This document shows, piece by piece, positions 22,925-36,280 of a stretch of 64,000 bases of DNA. The notes below the pieces were generated by a model, which was not told the origin of the DNA, did no database searches, and saw nothing but the letters and a program-made list of their open reading frames with translations. The stretch comes from Bugula neritina (taxonomy: Eukaryota > Bryozoa > Gymnolaemata > Cheilostomatida > Bugulidae), in the NCBI GenBank assembly GCA_964035545.1, contig OZ037772.1, positions 1,205,001 to 1,269,000 on the forward strand, written 5' to 3'. The stretch's first letter is position 1, and each line of letters opens with the position of its first letter. A program made the translations under genes and the position numbers.

Positions 22925-24649
22925 GCCACATATGTCTTAGGAAGAAGAAAACTCCCCAAAAATTCTTGGTTTGAAAATTCTAGTATAATTAAAATCACTT
23001 AATATATGTCTTTGAAATGCATTTTGCCACTCTGCAAAATTGCAGGAACAAATATTGCATGAAGTAATAAATGATTTATGAAGTAATTAACAAACCAATG
23101 TAAAAACTGTTGTTGTATATAGAACACAACATATTGATTTTCTTCAATTTCCACATCAAATCTATATATTCAATTATATCTAACCAATGCTAATAAACTA
23201 AACATGCATGCATACAAATATTTGCATCATATGCAAGTAATATTAGCTAATTAGCAACTATAGCATTTTTTTCATTATCTTTATTGCTTGCATATGTCTA
23301 AGTATTATTAAAATAAGGTTTTTATTTGCAACTTTGCACCACAAATTACATAAAATCTAAAAACTTGGGTTGTGACATGCATTAGGGCTACCTATACACA
23401 AATAGACCTTCATAAAACTCTCAATGATTTTATTCAACTCATGTATGCAAAAGTTTTGCATTAAAACAATTCTTCTAAATCACCCTAGAGCAGGAAATTA
23501 TTACAAAAACAGCTTCTCATATATAATCTTTCTCCAGATTAATTTTTTTTCCTGTATTTAAACTAACTTAGCAAGTGAAGATTGTGATATCACTCAGGTA
23601 ATCACATATATATTATTCATAGCTGTAATACTTTAGCAATGAATAGATCATGTTTAATTTCCACTCTACCTAGCAGTTTTTCAGAATTATAGAGCTATGT
23701 ATATCGTGAACTTGGAATAGCCTAATAGTTTTACATGTGTTTATAGCTAGACAAATTAACTTAAAAAGCTTACAATAATTAGATGATATTTGCATTCTTT
23801 TGAAGGTTATGGTGAAGCTACTGCAAAACTGGCCATTAGTTTAGCATAATATGGAATGCCACGAAAAAGCATGCCAAACAAGCAATGTTTATTTACCTTA
23901 CCAGTGCAATTTTATCACCTTAAACACAAAAGCAAGTATAAAATACACATCCATATTAGATTAACTGTCAAGTTAAAAAAAGACAACATATATTCATGAG
24001 CTGGTTCTGTTTGCACAAGTACAATTTAGACCAGCTTATTATTTAGATTGCCACAAAAATATGACGTAAAATATGTCTTTAATCATTATTTTGATATTCA
24101 CTGGTTGAAGATATTTTTTATATCCTAATATGTAAATATTGTACATAAATCTTAAAAATTAACTAGGTGAATAAGGAAAACTGCTAATTTTATGAAACTG
24201 TTATGTTAATAAAGACAATGGCTATCAACAAATCCCACCAGACCACAAACTAATTGTAAATACTAAAGCAATTATATAGTGCTATGTGTTGATCTAGCCT
24301 AGTCAATACACCACAAATATGTATTATGACATACCACATTTTAAGTACTGGGTTACCATTTATTCTAATGGGTATTTGTTTAAACTGTTATATACAGCTT
24401 TTTGCACTACCAATATACAAGCCAGTTGTTATTCTGTCACTTTTTATCTACATCTTTTTTTAATGCCAGTTACTTGTTAGCTTCAGTACAAACAGCTAAA
24501 CATTCTACTCTACAGCCAATCTTACTGTTAACTCTTGTTTAACAATATTACAAGAATCTAAAAATTTGAGTGCGTTTTAAGTATAATATTCTATCATTAT
24601 AACTTTTAAATGAAACAATAATATGATAAATGCATTAAAACTTTCTGAA
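22925..24649 (-). repeat. Segment R, copy 2
   Basis: Reverse complement of 15119-16840. Direct-orientation relative of 47209-48930. AT-rich, no gene. Confidence 0.85.
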
Positions 24650-24845
24650 AAATACACCTAAATAATCAAGGCTCTTTTTAATTTTCTTTGATTTCCTATG
24701 CTTTTTTTCTAATTACAGCAACTTCTGACTGGGGATTGCCACGGTTAGTTTGTAACAGTAGGCAATCCAAATGAAATGAATAAATAGGAAAAAACATGAG
24801 AAATCATGCACAATTAAGAAGAACCTTGATTATTTAGGTGTATTT
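24650..24845. mobile_element. MITE, 196 bp (arm 2 copy)
   Basis: Same element as 12802-12995, with TIRs AAATACACCTAAATAATCAA. Its left end is the breakpoint of the 2.1-kb deletion. Confidence 0.75.
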
Positions 24846-25157
24846 CTTGATGTCTCACTAATTTTAAGCAAAAAGCATTGTTCATTAGCAGCTAAAATGT
24901 AAAAATGGCTAAAAACTGCAGATTTCCAGTGTGTACTAAATTAAATAAAAGGACTCAATCACCTTTGCAACATAATTCAATAATTGCATGGTCAAGCAGA
25001 ATAAACTACAATTAACAGCAACAACAGTGTAATAGTTGCGTAGAAAAGTTGTACTGCAAAAAACTAAAAGAATGCAAAATCTATAAATGTGTGCTACGAA
25101 GTAAATGCTGAACAGACATCATGAAATAGTGTACGAAATACAAACTATTAAACTTAC

Positions 25158-25367
25158 CTGTTGATCTAATGCAGCCAAAACCTTAAGCTTAGAGTAGTGG
25201 AATGGTGCTGTTCGATGTTGATATGCTACAAGTAGCTAAGATGACTCAAATTCTTGCCTTTAGGAGTAAGAGGCCTCAGCTCAGTTTCAACAAAACTTCC
25301 AATAATCTCAACGGATGCGCTCAATTAGGAGCCACAACAAAGCACACCCATGTCATTTTAGTAAACT
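25158..25367 (-). other. Exon-like block E2 (arm 2 copy)
   Basis: Reverse complement of 12280-12489, with both splice-like boundaries preserved. The surrounding 24846-26739 is AT-rich arm sequence with no other recognised gene. Confidence 0.3.
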
Positions 25368-25995
25368 CTAAAAAATGAACGGAAATAAAACTGTTAGAGA
25401 GTAAACAGAGAAACATATAGTGATGGGGGAAAAACCTGTCAGCAAAGGTTATATACACTCATAGCCATAACACGAAGAAAAAGATAATGAATAACAACCT
25501 ATTCAAGATGACACAAGAAACCAAACAAATTTCTTTGACTAAAAAATATAATTAAATACTATATTACTTGGCAAAAAATATTTGTTTTGAACAACGTATT
25601 ATTGGGAAGAATTGCCAGTGTCTTAAATTTTGAGATTAAAATTTCTGCCTTATAGCGGAAATAGAGAGGCAATCAATAGTGTACAAAACATGTTTTCAGT
25701 CATTGGCTGTTGACTAAATTGACAAAGTTAAAGAAAGCTTCCATATCATTATTTATTTTGTTCTCAAGTGTGTGGTTACAGTTTCATGAGTCAGAAATAT
25801 AATTATTTGAGATATGAAATCAAATGTAGTCAAAAGAGTGTCATACAATTTAAAATGTAGTAATAGAGCTTTGACAATAATTTCTTCTGCTAAGTAAAAC
25901 AGGTACCATTATGAGCTACTTATCTTTTAGAGATGAACATCAAGGATGTTGAAAACAAAATAGTTGTAAATTACAGCAAATACCTTTCTACTTAC

Positions 25996-26096
25996 CTAAC
26001 CAGAGAAAATAAGTTTTCAACCTTGCATGCACTCAGCTGGTTTTCAATGTTTGGATCAGTGACATCTTTATAACTGATAGCAGCATTATGTGATAG
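25996..26096 (-). other. Exon-like block E1 (arm 2 copy)
   Basis: Reverse complement of 11551-11651, with the GTAAGT donor preserved. Confidence 0.25.
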
Positions 26097-26931
26097 CTTT
26101 AGGAATTGTTACCTTAAATCTAAATTATATAGAACAAGAAGTGCAAAAATATGGCATTAGTACTCATTGCACAATACACACTTGCTAGAGTTGCTAATCT
26201 AGCATCACATTAATTTAAGAAAGACAAAATTTTATTACTGTTCACAAATGATGAATATTAAAATTTGAATAATTAGACAAATTAACAATGATATTGATGT
26301 TACTTCAAACATTACTAATGGTAAACACCAAAATACTAATAGGAATAGTCATGTTAACATCAATTAGAAAAGTAAAGATAATTTGAAAATGAGACAGTTT
26401 ATAGGTCTAACTCTTATAGTTGACAAGCAATTACAGGGCAGTCATATTGATGTAGGCTACCCTCAAAATGTAGCACTTTAAAAATATTAAAAAGACAGCA
26501 CATATAAGAACATATTCTTAAAAATAGGCATATGTGACACCTATATTTTGATTAACAAAGAAATCTTCTTTACTTTATTAATCTAGCTCATATAATGGTA
26601 TTCTGTCTTAGTATGTTATTTTAATACTTGAAATCTAATCAGCTACAGAAAAGTACTTCAATTCAAAGGCCTTCATAATTATTCTTTAGTTTGCTATTTA
26701 AATAGACAGTAAGGTTGATGAATAAAATAAAAGTTAGTACACAGAGAGAAATATTAGTGTTAGAGTGAACATTAGCTGACAACTAAAACAGCTCGTTTTT
26801 TGGCTCCTAAATTGACCAGCAGTGAACAGAAATTAGTGTCAGGTACTGTTCACAGTGAATAGTATGTTAGATCAATGTTGATATAAAGAGTTGTGAAGTT
26901 GATTCTTTGTATTTATCACAATGAGCCAAGT

Positions 26932-27200
26932 TATGTTCAATGGTGATCTTATATATGTTCAATGGTGATCTTATATATGTTCAATGGTGAGCTTATATAT
27001 TTTCAATGGTGATCTTATTTATGCTCAATAGTGGTATTATCTATGTTTAATAGTGATCTTATTTATGTTCAATAGTGATATTATATATGTTCAATAGTGA
27101 GCTTATATATATTCAATGATGATCTTATTTCTGTTCAATGATGATCTTAGATATGCTCAATGCTGAACTAAGTTATATTCAAAGCTGAACTTATAAATGT
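26932..27200 (+). repeat. 22-bp minisatellite
   Basis: About twelve degenerate copies of ATGTTCAATGGTGATCTTAT plus AT, near the left end of the TIR element. The repeats decay toward 27200. Confidence 0.9.
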
Positions 27201-27520
27201 TCCATGCTGCTCTAATTTTGTTGGAAATAAGCTTCTGCAAAAATTATTACTGATCACTCTGAACTAACTTGTCATAACTTCTAACTAGTATGAGAGTATA
27301 GTAATGTAGATTTTATTGTATATGATAGTTGAATATAAGAAATGCAACAAAAAATAACTTCTAAAGATTAAAATAAGAAAAAAAAACATGAAAATAAACA
27401 TTTGCAAAATTTTTCTACGACTGTAAATTCAGTTAACTTTTCTCAATATTAGCAGAACCTGCTAAGACCATAGTGTGTGTCATTACATTCTTGCTCTGTA
27501 GTGTATCGATAACCAAGCAG

Positions 27521-27580
27521 TTGTAGTGTGTAATGGTTAGCACACCTGTGTGCAAGTCCGAGGTCTGTAATAGTAACCCA
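27521..27580 (+). repeat. tRNA-derived SINE-like segment
   Basis: TAATGGTTAGCACACCTG resembles box A, and a degenerate box B-like part follows (GAGGTCTGTAATAG). Not an intact tRNA. Confidence 0.35.
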
Positions 27581-27740
27581 AGTACGGGAGAGGGAAGTTT
27601 TATAACTAATTCCAGCGGTTAGTAAAGTGCGGTAGTACTCCAAGAGGAGTTGAGTGGTCAGGGAAGCTTGAAGGAGTAGTATAAAAGGCAGCTGAGTTCT
27701 TGAAAAGTGGGTAGATGTAGTGTCGAGAGCACCCAGTGAC

Positions 27741-27800
27741 GCTTGTAATGTAGTGGTGAGTGCGCCTGCTTGCAGGCTGAAGGTCTCAGCATGATTCAAA
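27741..27800 (+). repeat. tRNA-derived SINE-like segment
   Basis: GTAGTGGTGAGTGCGCCTG is box A-like, followed by GCCTGCTTGCAGGC and AAGGTCTCAGCATGATTC as a weak box B. Resembles heads of animal SINEs. Confidence 0.4.
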
Positions 27801-27878
27801 GTTTTGTAGCGGTCAAATTCTTTTTTGTGCTCCTGTTCAGCATCTTTGAGTGCACGTTCTTCAAAAATGTTATGGGAT
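27796..27878 (-). other. Possible second exon inside the TIR element
   Basis: It follows a good acceptor (TTTTGTTGTAG). In the phase supplied by the exon at 28906-29020 it reads 26 codons to TGA. In another phase it gives a helical, charged stretch (EERALKDAEQEHKKEFDRYK) that looks more protein-like. Which phase is real is unclear, and the tRNA-like segment overlaps its end. Confidence 0.25.
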
Positions 27879-28905
27879 CTACAACAAAAGATAAAAGTTG
27901 GGTAATATTTAAACTGTATTAGTATGAACAGTAAACATTTGGTTAGGATATACAATCACAAGCAGCGTAAATAAATTAAGTTCAACTTTGAAGAAGCTGA
28001 AGTCTAAGGCCAAAACGAATAGTATCAATGATGTTAGCTATGAATCTTTAAGCATATTTTCAGCACCATCATACCAATTGTTTGACTCTGAATAACTGTA
28101 CAGGCTTTGGCAAACTTATGATCATTATGTTGCGTTGTGTTTGGGTTAGTTTGAGCTTATCAAAATTTAGTAACAATTTTGGCCATCATTTTATTTTACT
28201 TCTTTCTTAATTACAAATGCAAGAGCTGTTAGGCATAATTAGATTAGTTAATAGAAGCTTCACTGCATTAAAATTATCTCAAAATGTCAGTGAACCACAA
28301 TTTAAGCTAGAGTCAGCATTTTATATGGACCCTCATATCGAGATAACAGATATTGATAAGTTTCAGTATGTCTATAAATTGAAAAACAAATAACGTACTA
28401 CCAAGAAAAATATTGCTACTTAAACATGTTTTTATATTTAATTGTGCTGTGCAAAGATAAATAAAAGAATAAACTGGTAGCACGGAAGTTAATAAAAATT
28501 TTTGCCAACTTTGCCAACTCACCACCAATATTGGCATTTTGGTACTTAGCTATAAAACAAGAAGCTAGCTTGGCAGCTGCTTAAGGCTAATAACTACTTG
28601 TAGGCTGCTAAACTGCATTATTAACAATACTTCTACAATGGGGGGGGGGGCTTCAAATTAATGAATTTAGCACGAATTGCTAGAAGGTGAAGGGGAAATA
28701 AAACGCTAAATTTTTTGAAAATAGATTGTTACAGGAAAACTCGTATCAAATTGATATAGGAATAGAGTAGTTTGGGAAATATCAGTCAATGTGGTCTCTT
28801 AAAAGTTATAGTTGCACAAATTCAATTATCTGTCTGCAGCAATAGTCATACTGATACTGTCATTGTGATATAAAATGACAACGTTAAGCAAATGATTGAG
28901 CTTAC

Positions 28906-29020
28906 CTTTTGCTGCAATGATAACTTCAGTTCCTAACTCTGAAAGGAAGTGATCATCTTCTATCTCTGAGAGGTAGCTGCAATCTTTACCCATGTGATGA
29001 AATGAATCAACGTTTTCCAT
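28906..29020 (-). other. Possible first coding exon captured in the TIR element
   Basis: ATG in a good context (CACAACATGG) starts an acidic frame (MENVDSFHHMGKDCSYLSE) of 38 codons that ends at a consensus donor, AAAAG|GTAAGC, in phase 1. Together with 27796-27878 it would make a 65-residue product. There is no recognised domain. It could be a captured host fragment or the start of a decayed transposon gene. Confidence 0.3.
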
Positions 29021-30483
29021 GTTGTGAGGTTGTTTGGAAGCACAAATTCACTGAATCTCAAAGCACAACCTCTTAGTCTGAGCCTCTGGTGTTCACTATG
29101 CCGGCAGAATATTTCTTCTGTCAATAGCCATGAATGAAAACTATGTGCTGTTATGTAATAACCTTTGTTTTGCTCTTTCGATGCTTGGTAAGCCAGTTTC
29201 TTGCCTTTGAATTACAATTTAAATATTTCCTTGCTATAGCTCTGTTATGCAACATTTTCTTTTGTTCCACCAGGTAGTTTACACAAGTTACTAAGGCTTT
29301 TGAAATGGTTCACCTTATCCACAATTGACTATTCAGTAGCTTGTTTCATTGTTAATTTTAAGCTTCTTATTTGAAACACATTTGCTGATAACTGAGTACA
29401 TTGGAGTTTAATGGTGCATCTCCCTGATCTCTCTTTTAGACACATTTTAAATTAGTTGGCTTTCCTTTCCATGAATGAAATTAACTAGTGAAGCCTAAAC
29501 TACTCATGCAAGAGAATTGTGCAGTTGAATTTTGTTGTTGATAAATTCAACTTAAGTCTTTGATAAACGGAGTGGGACAATGTTTAATAGTAGTCTGGTA
29601 ACAAACTATTTGAAAATGTCTTGGGTTCAAAAAAATTTCGAAATCATAAACAGCTAGTAGGTTGAAGGAGTTTCATTCCACTGATATGCTCCCCAGTTAG
29701 GTTGTATTTTTTGTTTTGGTACTAAGTATTATATACCTATATACCCTTATATAACTTCCATATCGATTGCTAAACATAAAATAACCATTAATGTGATATA
29801 TTTGCAATAATATTTAAATTTTCCCAAATTTGTGTTGAAAAAAAGCATTAAATGCATTATTAATAACATTTTTTCAAAAAACAAAAAATATAGAAAATGC
29901 AAAATTAATAGGTTTATGCAGAGCAAAAAAATTTATTTGTGTGCCAATTATAAAAAGCAATTGACTCAAATTTATTTAAATACACATATATTTCAATAGT
30001 GTTCAAATAAATTGCACGTAAAATGTATAAATAGCATCTAACTGGGAAGCACCAATTGAAATGACCCAAATGTAGAGTTCAACTTTATCCTAGCTTCCTA
30101 TAAAGGTTTGTGATCATCATTGGTGCACATGTGAACGAATAATGTTGTTAGGTGAACAACTGCCAATTGTTCCATAATTCTTATGTAAATAAAATTTTGC
30201 TTGAACATATGTAGTTGTAGCATTGATCTCATTTTCTGCTCCTATCAACTACTGTTTAGCTTCATTCAGACCTAGGGATGATGATTACGTAATACTTGTG
30301 AAAAGTAGTGTTGACTTAACAACTAAGTGGTTTCAGAGCTACTACAAAATATTTTTCAGCTTACACTAATCGGATTAATTTTCAATTTCATCAAAATAAG
30401 TGCAGGTCTAACAACTATTAGAGGTGTGGTGCAGGCTATACTGACAATAAAAGGCTCTTTGAACAACTTTAGTGCAAGCGCTG
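29021..30483. other. TIR element interior, no gene seen
   Basis: AT-rich, with only short frames on either strand. A small stem (AGTGCA/TGCACT) adjoins the right TIR. Confidence 0.5.
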
Positions 30484-32277
30484 CACTAATATTTCTCTCT
30501 GTGTAAAGTAAAAACTAAATAAATTGAGAATAATATCTCCACTCTAAGGTTATAATCCTTATAAATTAACATTTTAATACTCCTGTTATCCTTAGGTATA
30601 GTTGTTAGCAATTTAACTATGAGCTCAAAGCCAAATGTCAGTATCAGCATCCCCATTACATTGACTAAGACTGACTTTATAACCCTCAAGCTGTGGCACT
30701 CAATTTCTATAAGTAGTAACTAATAACAAATATAAAATTATTTATTTGCTACTGATAGTGATAATAATAATAATTAAAAATAATAACATGATCCATTAAA
30801 ATAGAACTAATAAAGCCAACGACGTTAATGGTATGTCTAACTAAACATGGCATGTCTCGTCTGGCAGTGGGTATGTGGAGGGCCAGGCAACCTACGGCCG
30901 TCAACCCGTTAATGGCACAACTAGAAGAAGATACTCAAGAGAAGACAACAAAGTTGTCATGAAATGCTGCTTCAAAAGTACACCCAAATTGAGAGGTTAT
31001 AGAAAAACAATGTATGAGCTCTGTAGACCCGGATCAAAGAATTATTTAAAAAGAATGTGCAAACGCTGGAAAACAGAGGAGAGTTTAACATCAGCGAATA
31101 GAGACTAGCGGATTAAGCAAGAACTATGAAGAAACACAAGCATTTTATGGAAGAAGAACTCCATAAGATTGAAGAAGGAACCTTGCAAGAACTAGGCACA
31201 TCAATTGGTGAAGAAGATAATGAAGAGCTAAATTTGCAAATAGAGGATGTTATAGCACAACATGAGATAGCATATAAATCAGCCATGAGAATTTTAAGAG
31301 TACCTAGTTCAGAGGTAGAAAAAGTGTTAGTAGAAAAATTATAAATGAGCATAACAAACTATCTAATGATCGACTAACACTAAGAGCCCTTAGGCACATT
31401 GAGAGGGTCAAATTACTACAGGCAGTAAAACAGATTAATGATGTGCTAAACTGTGTTGAGATTATTAATACCATTGAGCTTAATAACACCACCATGGCTT
31501 GTGCGAAAAATAAGAAAAACAGAACAAGTGTGTAACAAAAAGGAAAAAGAAAAACTGACAATGTACAAGTATGGAAAATACGACTGCAGAAGAAATAAAA
31601 AGAAATTAGATCAAACTTAAGTAAAATAGCAGAGTGAAAAAGTAGAGCTTACAATGATTCATTGAGAAGAATGGTTGAAGAAAAATATAGGATAAAGAAC
31701 AAAGAGTGTGGTGTAGTGATTGAAAAACTGAAGCAAAACCTGAGAGCTGTAAGCCAGAAGATAAACAGATATACAGAATGAGTTGATCAATATAATCAGA
31801 ACACAATGTTTACAATGATAAGCGCTTTTATCAAGAATTACGAGGAAATGAATACGTACATCTAAAGAGGCACCTGACAAGGAAATCAAAAGCATTCTGA
31901 TAAAATATATGGGGTCAGCCAACTAAAAATAATACCAATGCAGAATGACTAAATAAAGTTAGCAACAAATTGGAGCATATGTAAAGACAAGGAAATTAGA
32001 TCTTAGAAACGATGCAAACAACTGGAATAGCAATTAATGTCATAAGGTTGATAAGAAAAAGCATGAAACCTGGAAAACACAACTGAAATACCTGGAAGAA
32101 AAGATAAGAGAAATAAAGATCAAACTAAGAATTTTCCAAGGAGACTCTTTATCTCTATCCCTTTTCTCCAACTACCGATTCGCATGACAGAAGCGGCTCA
32201 ATGATGCAAATTTCGACGAGACAGAAAACAAACCATCTCCTATATGTGGATGACCTGAAGTTAAATAGGAAATCAAA

Positions 32278-32634
32278 GTGAGAACTGGAAGCTTTGGTAA
32301 ACACTGCCGGGATCTTCACAAGGAATATAGAAATGAAATTTGGATTGAAAAATGTGCCACACTGGTTATGAGAAAGGGAAAGAAAATTAAGGACACAGGA
32401 ATCAGTTTGCCTGATGAACAGGTAATCAAAGATCTGGGTGAGAAGCCGTATAAATATCTAGGAGTTCTTGAGATTGATAGAATACAAACATATGAAATGA
32501 AAAATAAGATCAAGGAGTACTACAAACAAATAAGAAAAGTTCTGGATTCAAAACTGAATGGTGAGAACACAATCAAAGCAATAAACACATGGGCAGTAAC
32601 AGCAGTGCATTACACAGCTAGAATACTTGACTGA
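32278..32634 (+). pseudogene. LINE reverse transcriptase, thumb region
   Basis: The longest surviving LINE frame (about 118 codons), downstream of YVDD. It includes KCATLVMRKGKK and PYKYLGVLE, typical of RTs in this group. It ends in a stop (TGA) near 32632 where related proteins continue. Confidence 0.7.
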
Positions 32635-33736
32635 ACTGTTTCATGAGCTAAAAAATATAGACTGAAAGACAAGGAAGCTAATGACAACAAACCGTGCACC
32701 CTATCCGAGAGCAGATGTAGGCAGGCTGTATTTTAGCAGAAGGGAAGGCGGTAGAAGAATGTTGTCAACTGAAAAATGCATAAAGATTGAAAACTGCAGC
32801 ATGTCAGACTACATAAATATAACATAGACTGATAGAAACACCACACTGAATACCTTCCTAAAAGACAGAACAGCGGTAGAACTAAATAATGATAAAGTGA
32901 TAGAAAGAACTGATGAGTGTAAAGAAAAGCTTCACGTGGTCAATACATCAAAATGGTGGAAGACATGAAAGCATTTTCCTGGAACTGGTTGAAGTATGGT
33001 TGGCTGAAAAAGGAAACAGAAGGACTGCTGACAGCTGCGCAAAATCAACTATTCACTACTAGAAATTATAAAGTGGCTATGATGAGAGAACAGGGTAGCA
33101 AGAAGTGTGGAATGTGTAACGCAAGAGACAAAACTTCGATGCACGTATTGAGTGAGTTTGAGAAGGTAGCAGAAGGAGAATATAAGAAAAAACACAACCT
33201 TTTGGCATTGATAATTTCAATAGTAGTTGTGTGAACTTCGTGGGTTTCAGAAAAGTAAGAATTGGTACGGCCATCAAGCAGAATAAGTACTGGAAAATGA
33301 TAATGTGAAAACCTTGTAAGATTTTAACATACACACTGACGTAGTCATCAAAGTTAGGAGACCCGATATATTAGTAGTTGACAAGCATAATGCTGAAACA
33401 ACGATAATTGATATCACAGTCCCTGTTAACTACAGAGTAAAAGAAAAAAATTCGAAAAGTTAGGAAAATATCAGAATTTAGCACTAGAATAAACCCGCCT
33501 TTGGAAAACATCAAAAAAGTCATCCCGTTGTAACTGGAGCCTTTGGAGCTTTATACAAGATTGTAGACTGGCTGACACTACTTGGAGTAGCTGAAAACAA
33601 ATGCTCATTAATTCAGCAGACACCCTTACTAGGATCAGGATAAGCTCACATCCTGAGGAAAGTTCAAGCCATTTCAGCCTAGTATAACTAGGCTAATGGT
33701 AAAAGGTTACACCAGCTAAAAAACTACGGTCAATCA

Positions 33737-33756
33737 ACAATAATAATAATAATAGT
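33737..33756 (+). repeat. (AAT)n tail at LINE 3' end
   Basis: AATAATAATAATAATAG follows the end of the endonuclease region, as expected of a LINE 3' tail. Confidence 0.6.
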
Positions 33757-33799
33757 GCAGTTGGTTCTATTATTATATTAGCATATCGATTATGACTTT

Positions 33800-35374
33800 T
33801 CGATTGCCACCCTGATACTATGAGTAAAATGTACAAGCATACGTGAAAGTATAGATATGATCATAAGTATAAAAATAGGTATAAGTATAAATATAAATAT
33901 AGGTACAAGTATAAAACGAATGATTATATTATTAATAATATTAGTCAGTGATACCTATAACCGTAATGGTTTTTAGACTTGCAGTTATCATTAACATTAG
34001 CTGAGTAATATGATTAGTTAAAATAATGGTATTCATTATTATATCATAGTTATAAGTTATAACTCTAGTCTCTAAAGAGCAACAGCAAGTGTAATTGGGA
34101 TATTCATATTAAATTTCATATTCACATAGTGAAATGTTTATGTTATGAACTAATTTATTCCTTCAACATTTAACTATAAATATGATTAACACTAACTTTG
34201 ACCAGCAGTATTACTAAAAGAAGCGTATTACAAATATAAGATAATAAAATTCTAGTAGTAGGACTAATAGTATTACTAGGTCCAGTATTATTCTTGTTAT
34301 CTTATTCATCATTCATGAGTTATCAAATTTAAAATTACTACTTATTAGCATCAGCGTATAAAAAGTAAGATCATTAGGAATAATTATCATGAGGTATGAT
34401 CTATGATTTGCATTATCCATATATAGTTTAATATCAATATGATATATTATTATTGCTGATAGTCTATGTTATAGTTAAATTTATACTTATCTTTACAGTT
34501 ACCTATAGTAGCACTTATTAGTTATTTGTGGTAGCCAAACTAATGTTTAATATTAATAAATTAAACTGAGTATCATAAAAGTGTTACTAAGAATTTTAAT
34601 TATAATCGTAATGGTGATCATATTACTTTATTATAATTATTATATTTTATCATTAATGCTAAACTGAGTTAATGCATATACTTTGAGTTTTACTATTACT
34701 CATTATATTTACACTTATAGTAAAACTAAATATGTAAAGGTTATACTTATACTATTATTATTCGTATTTCATTAGACTTACATCTAAGATCGCAGTCCTA
34801 TTACTACTACCACTGATACTAGTACTACAACTAGTACTAGTACTGCTACTAGTACTAGTACTACTACTACTACTACTACTACTACTAATAGTACTGTTAC
34901 TACTACTACTACTAGTACTACTACTAGGTCTACTACTGTACCAGTACAACTACAAACTTTGAAAATAACTGCAAGAAAGGTATGACTTACTCTTTTTCTT
35001 AGTCTTACTGTGACTCTCAGTCGTAACGGTAATGTAAAATAAAATTGTGAACTGTAAAGTTAAACCCAAGGCTGAAATTTATTTAATTAAATTTAGACAA
35101 TCTGAATCATTGGCTCAATCCTTGAGTTTGACTATTACTATTATTATTAGTGTTACGATTGTGATTATCATTGGCATTATGCCATTATGATTATCATTAT
35201 GATTGTAATTGTGGTAATTCTAACATTAATTATAATCATAAATTAAAAGGTAATGATTAATGATAATTATTTTCATTTTGTAATCATAATGATTATCATA
35301 ATGATGTAAATTTTGATGTAAAACCAAAATACTAAAACTAAAAGTAAAAGTTATAAAATTAAATGATAAAATAT
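33800..35374. other. AT-rich arm 2 sequence with (TAC)n microsatellite
   Basis: Counterpart of 4995-6540. It holds the trinucleotide run (about 34798-34950) and many ATTATGATTATC-type palindromes. No gene seen. Confidence 0.7.
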
Positions 35375-35696
35375 TGTAGTGAGTAGTGCAAAGTACAAAT
35401 ACGGGAATCGCCCTCTCTCTACTCTTGGAATACTTAGACCCTTATGTAGCAACCAATTAGCAGCTCCGGAAGATATGCTTCCGATTCACGTGACACTTCC
35501 CGGGTTATTAACATTATATCACGTTGTTGTAAGCGGAGGCTTGAAGTAGTAACATGTGTTAGTAGTTGACTGATGTATAGGATAATTTGATGTGATGTTT
35601 GTTTTATGCTCTATTGTGGATAATAAATATAATTACTCGACAGCTACCCTAGTAATTGCTAGCAGAATAACCAGCTAACTATACGCAAGTAAATAA

Positions 35697-36001
35697 TGTT
35701 ATAATTTTCAGTTTAGGGTTGATATGCTATCCAGAGAGTCTATTTATCTAGTATAGAACTGCACCAGGCTAAGTCGAGTGAACGAGTATATTTTATTCAC
35801 AACTATACATCATAAAAACACGATACATTATTTCTAACAAGTTACACATCTAATCTATTTCACACTCTAGCTTCGACTGAGTTAGCAGCGGGAAACTACA
35901 ATTGCTGCTAACTATCAACTACGCTAATTGGCTATCCATTGTTCCGGGTCAATTACGCGACCCTACATGTTGTGCTGCTGGTAGTTCCACGAACCACCAC
36001 A
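35697..36001 (-). repeat. 3' LTR of Gypsy A copy 2
   Basis: TGTGGTGG...TATAACA on the reverse strand. The promoter region reads GTGAATAAAATATAC, where copy 1 has GTGTATAAAATATAC. It contains AATAAA, usable as a polyadenylation signal. Confidence 0.95.
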
Positions 36002-36032
36002 CCGCCCCCACCAGCAGAAAGCCATCTTTCTG
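36002..36032 (-). promoter_or_regulatory. Hairpin and polypurine tract
   Basis: Same as 4131-4161 of copy 1: a CAGAAAG/CTTTCTG stem at 36015-36032, then a G-rich tract touching the LTR. Confidence 0.75.
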
Positions 36033-36280
36033 ATAAATATATATAAAAACATTCAATAGTAATTGCATACATCAGTGGACAAAAATAATACATAATATAC
36101 AGGAAGAGACATAATAATACACAGAGTCGTTATAACGATCCGTTGCATACAATTGGCCAGCTGTAGATAGACGAGGAATACTAGCTAGCTGTGGTATTAG
36201 ACAAGGAATAACCTGTCTAGCAGTTAAGCATTTGCACGAGTTTGGTTCTTCACCAAATGTGGAGTATTCTGGATATGTAT

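Larger units (their letters stand above)
26740..30503. mobile_element. TIR element of 3764 bp, TA target duplication
   Basis: Arm 1 near 10913 has the empty site. The ends are perfect 20-bp inverted repeats, CACAGAGAGAAATATTAGTG, flanked by TA at 26738-26739 and 30504-30505. TA duplication fits the Tc1/mariner superfamily. The element carries a 22-bp minisatellite, two tRNA-like segments and a possible two-exon gene fragment, but no transposase that I recognise. It is therefore probably non-autonomous with captured DNA. A G10 run lies near 28640. Confidence 0.85.
30840..33757 (+). mobile_element. 5'-truncated LINE with RLE endonuclease, decayed
   Basis: A non-LTR retrotransposon, more complete than the arm 1 copy. 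In order: TTRRRYSREDN and RGYRK motifs (30875-31108), an acidic helical part (31126-31344), the RT core with YVDD at 32243-32254 followed by KCATLVMRKGKK and YKYLGV (32278-32634), and a C-terminal restriction-like endonuclease motif RPD...IIDITVP at about 33353-33424. Such an endonuclease is characteristic of the CRE/R2/R4/NeSL group. The 3' end is an (AAT)n tail. Frames are broken many times, so it is inactive. Confidence 0.75.

Noticed and set aside
26932-27200. CRISPR-like array
   Set aside because: Units are contiguous 22-bp tandem repeats without unique spacers, in eukaryotic DNA.
34758-34949. Ser/Thr-only reverse-strand frame
   Set aside because: Translation of the (TAC)n microsatellite.
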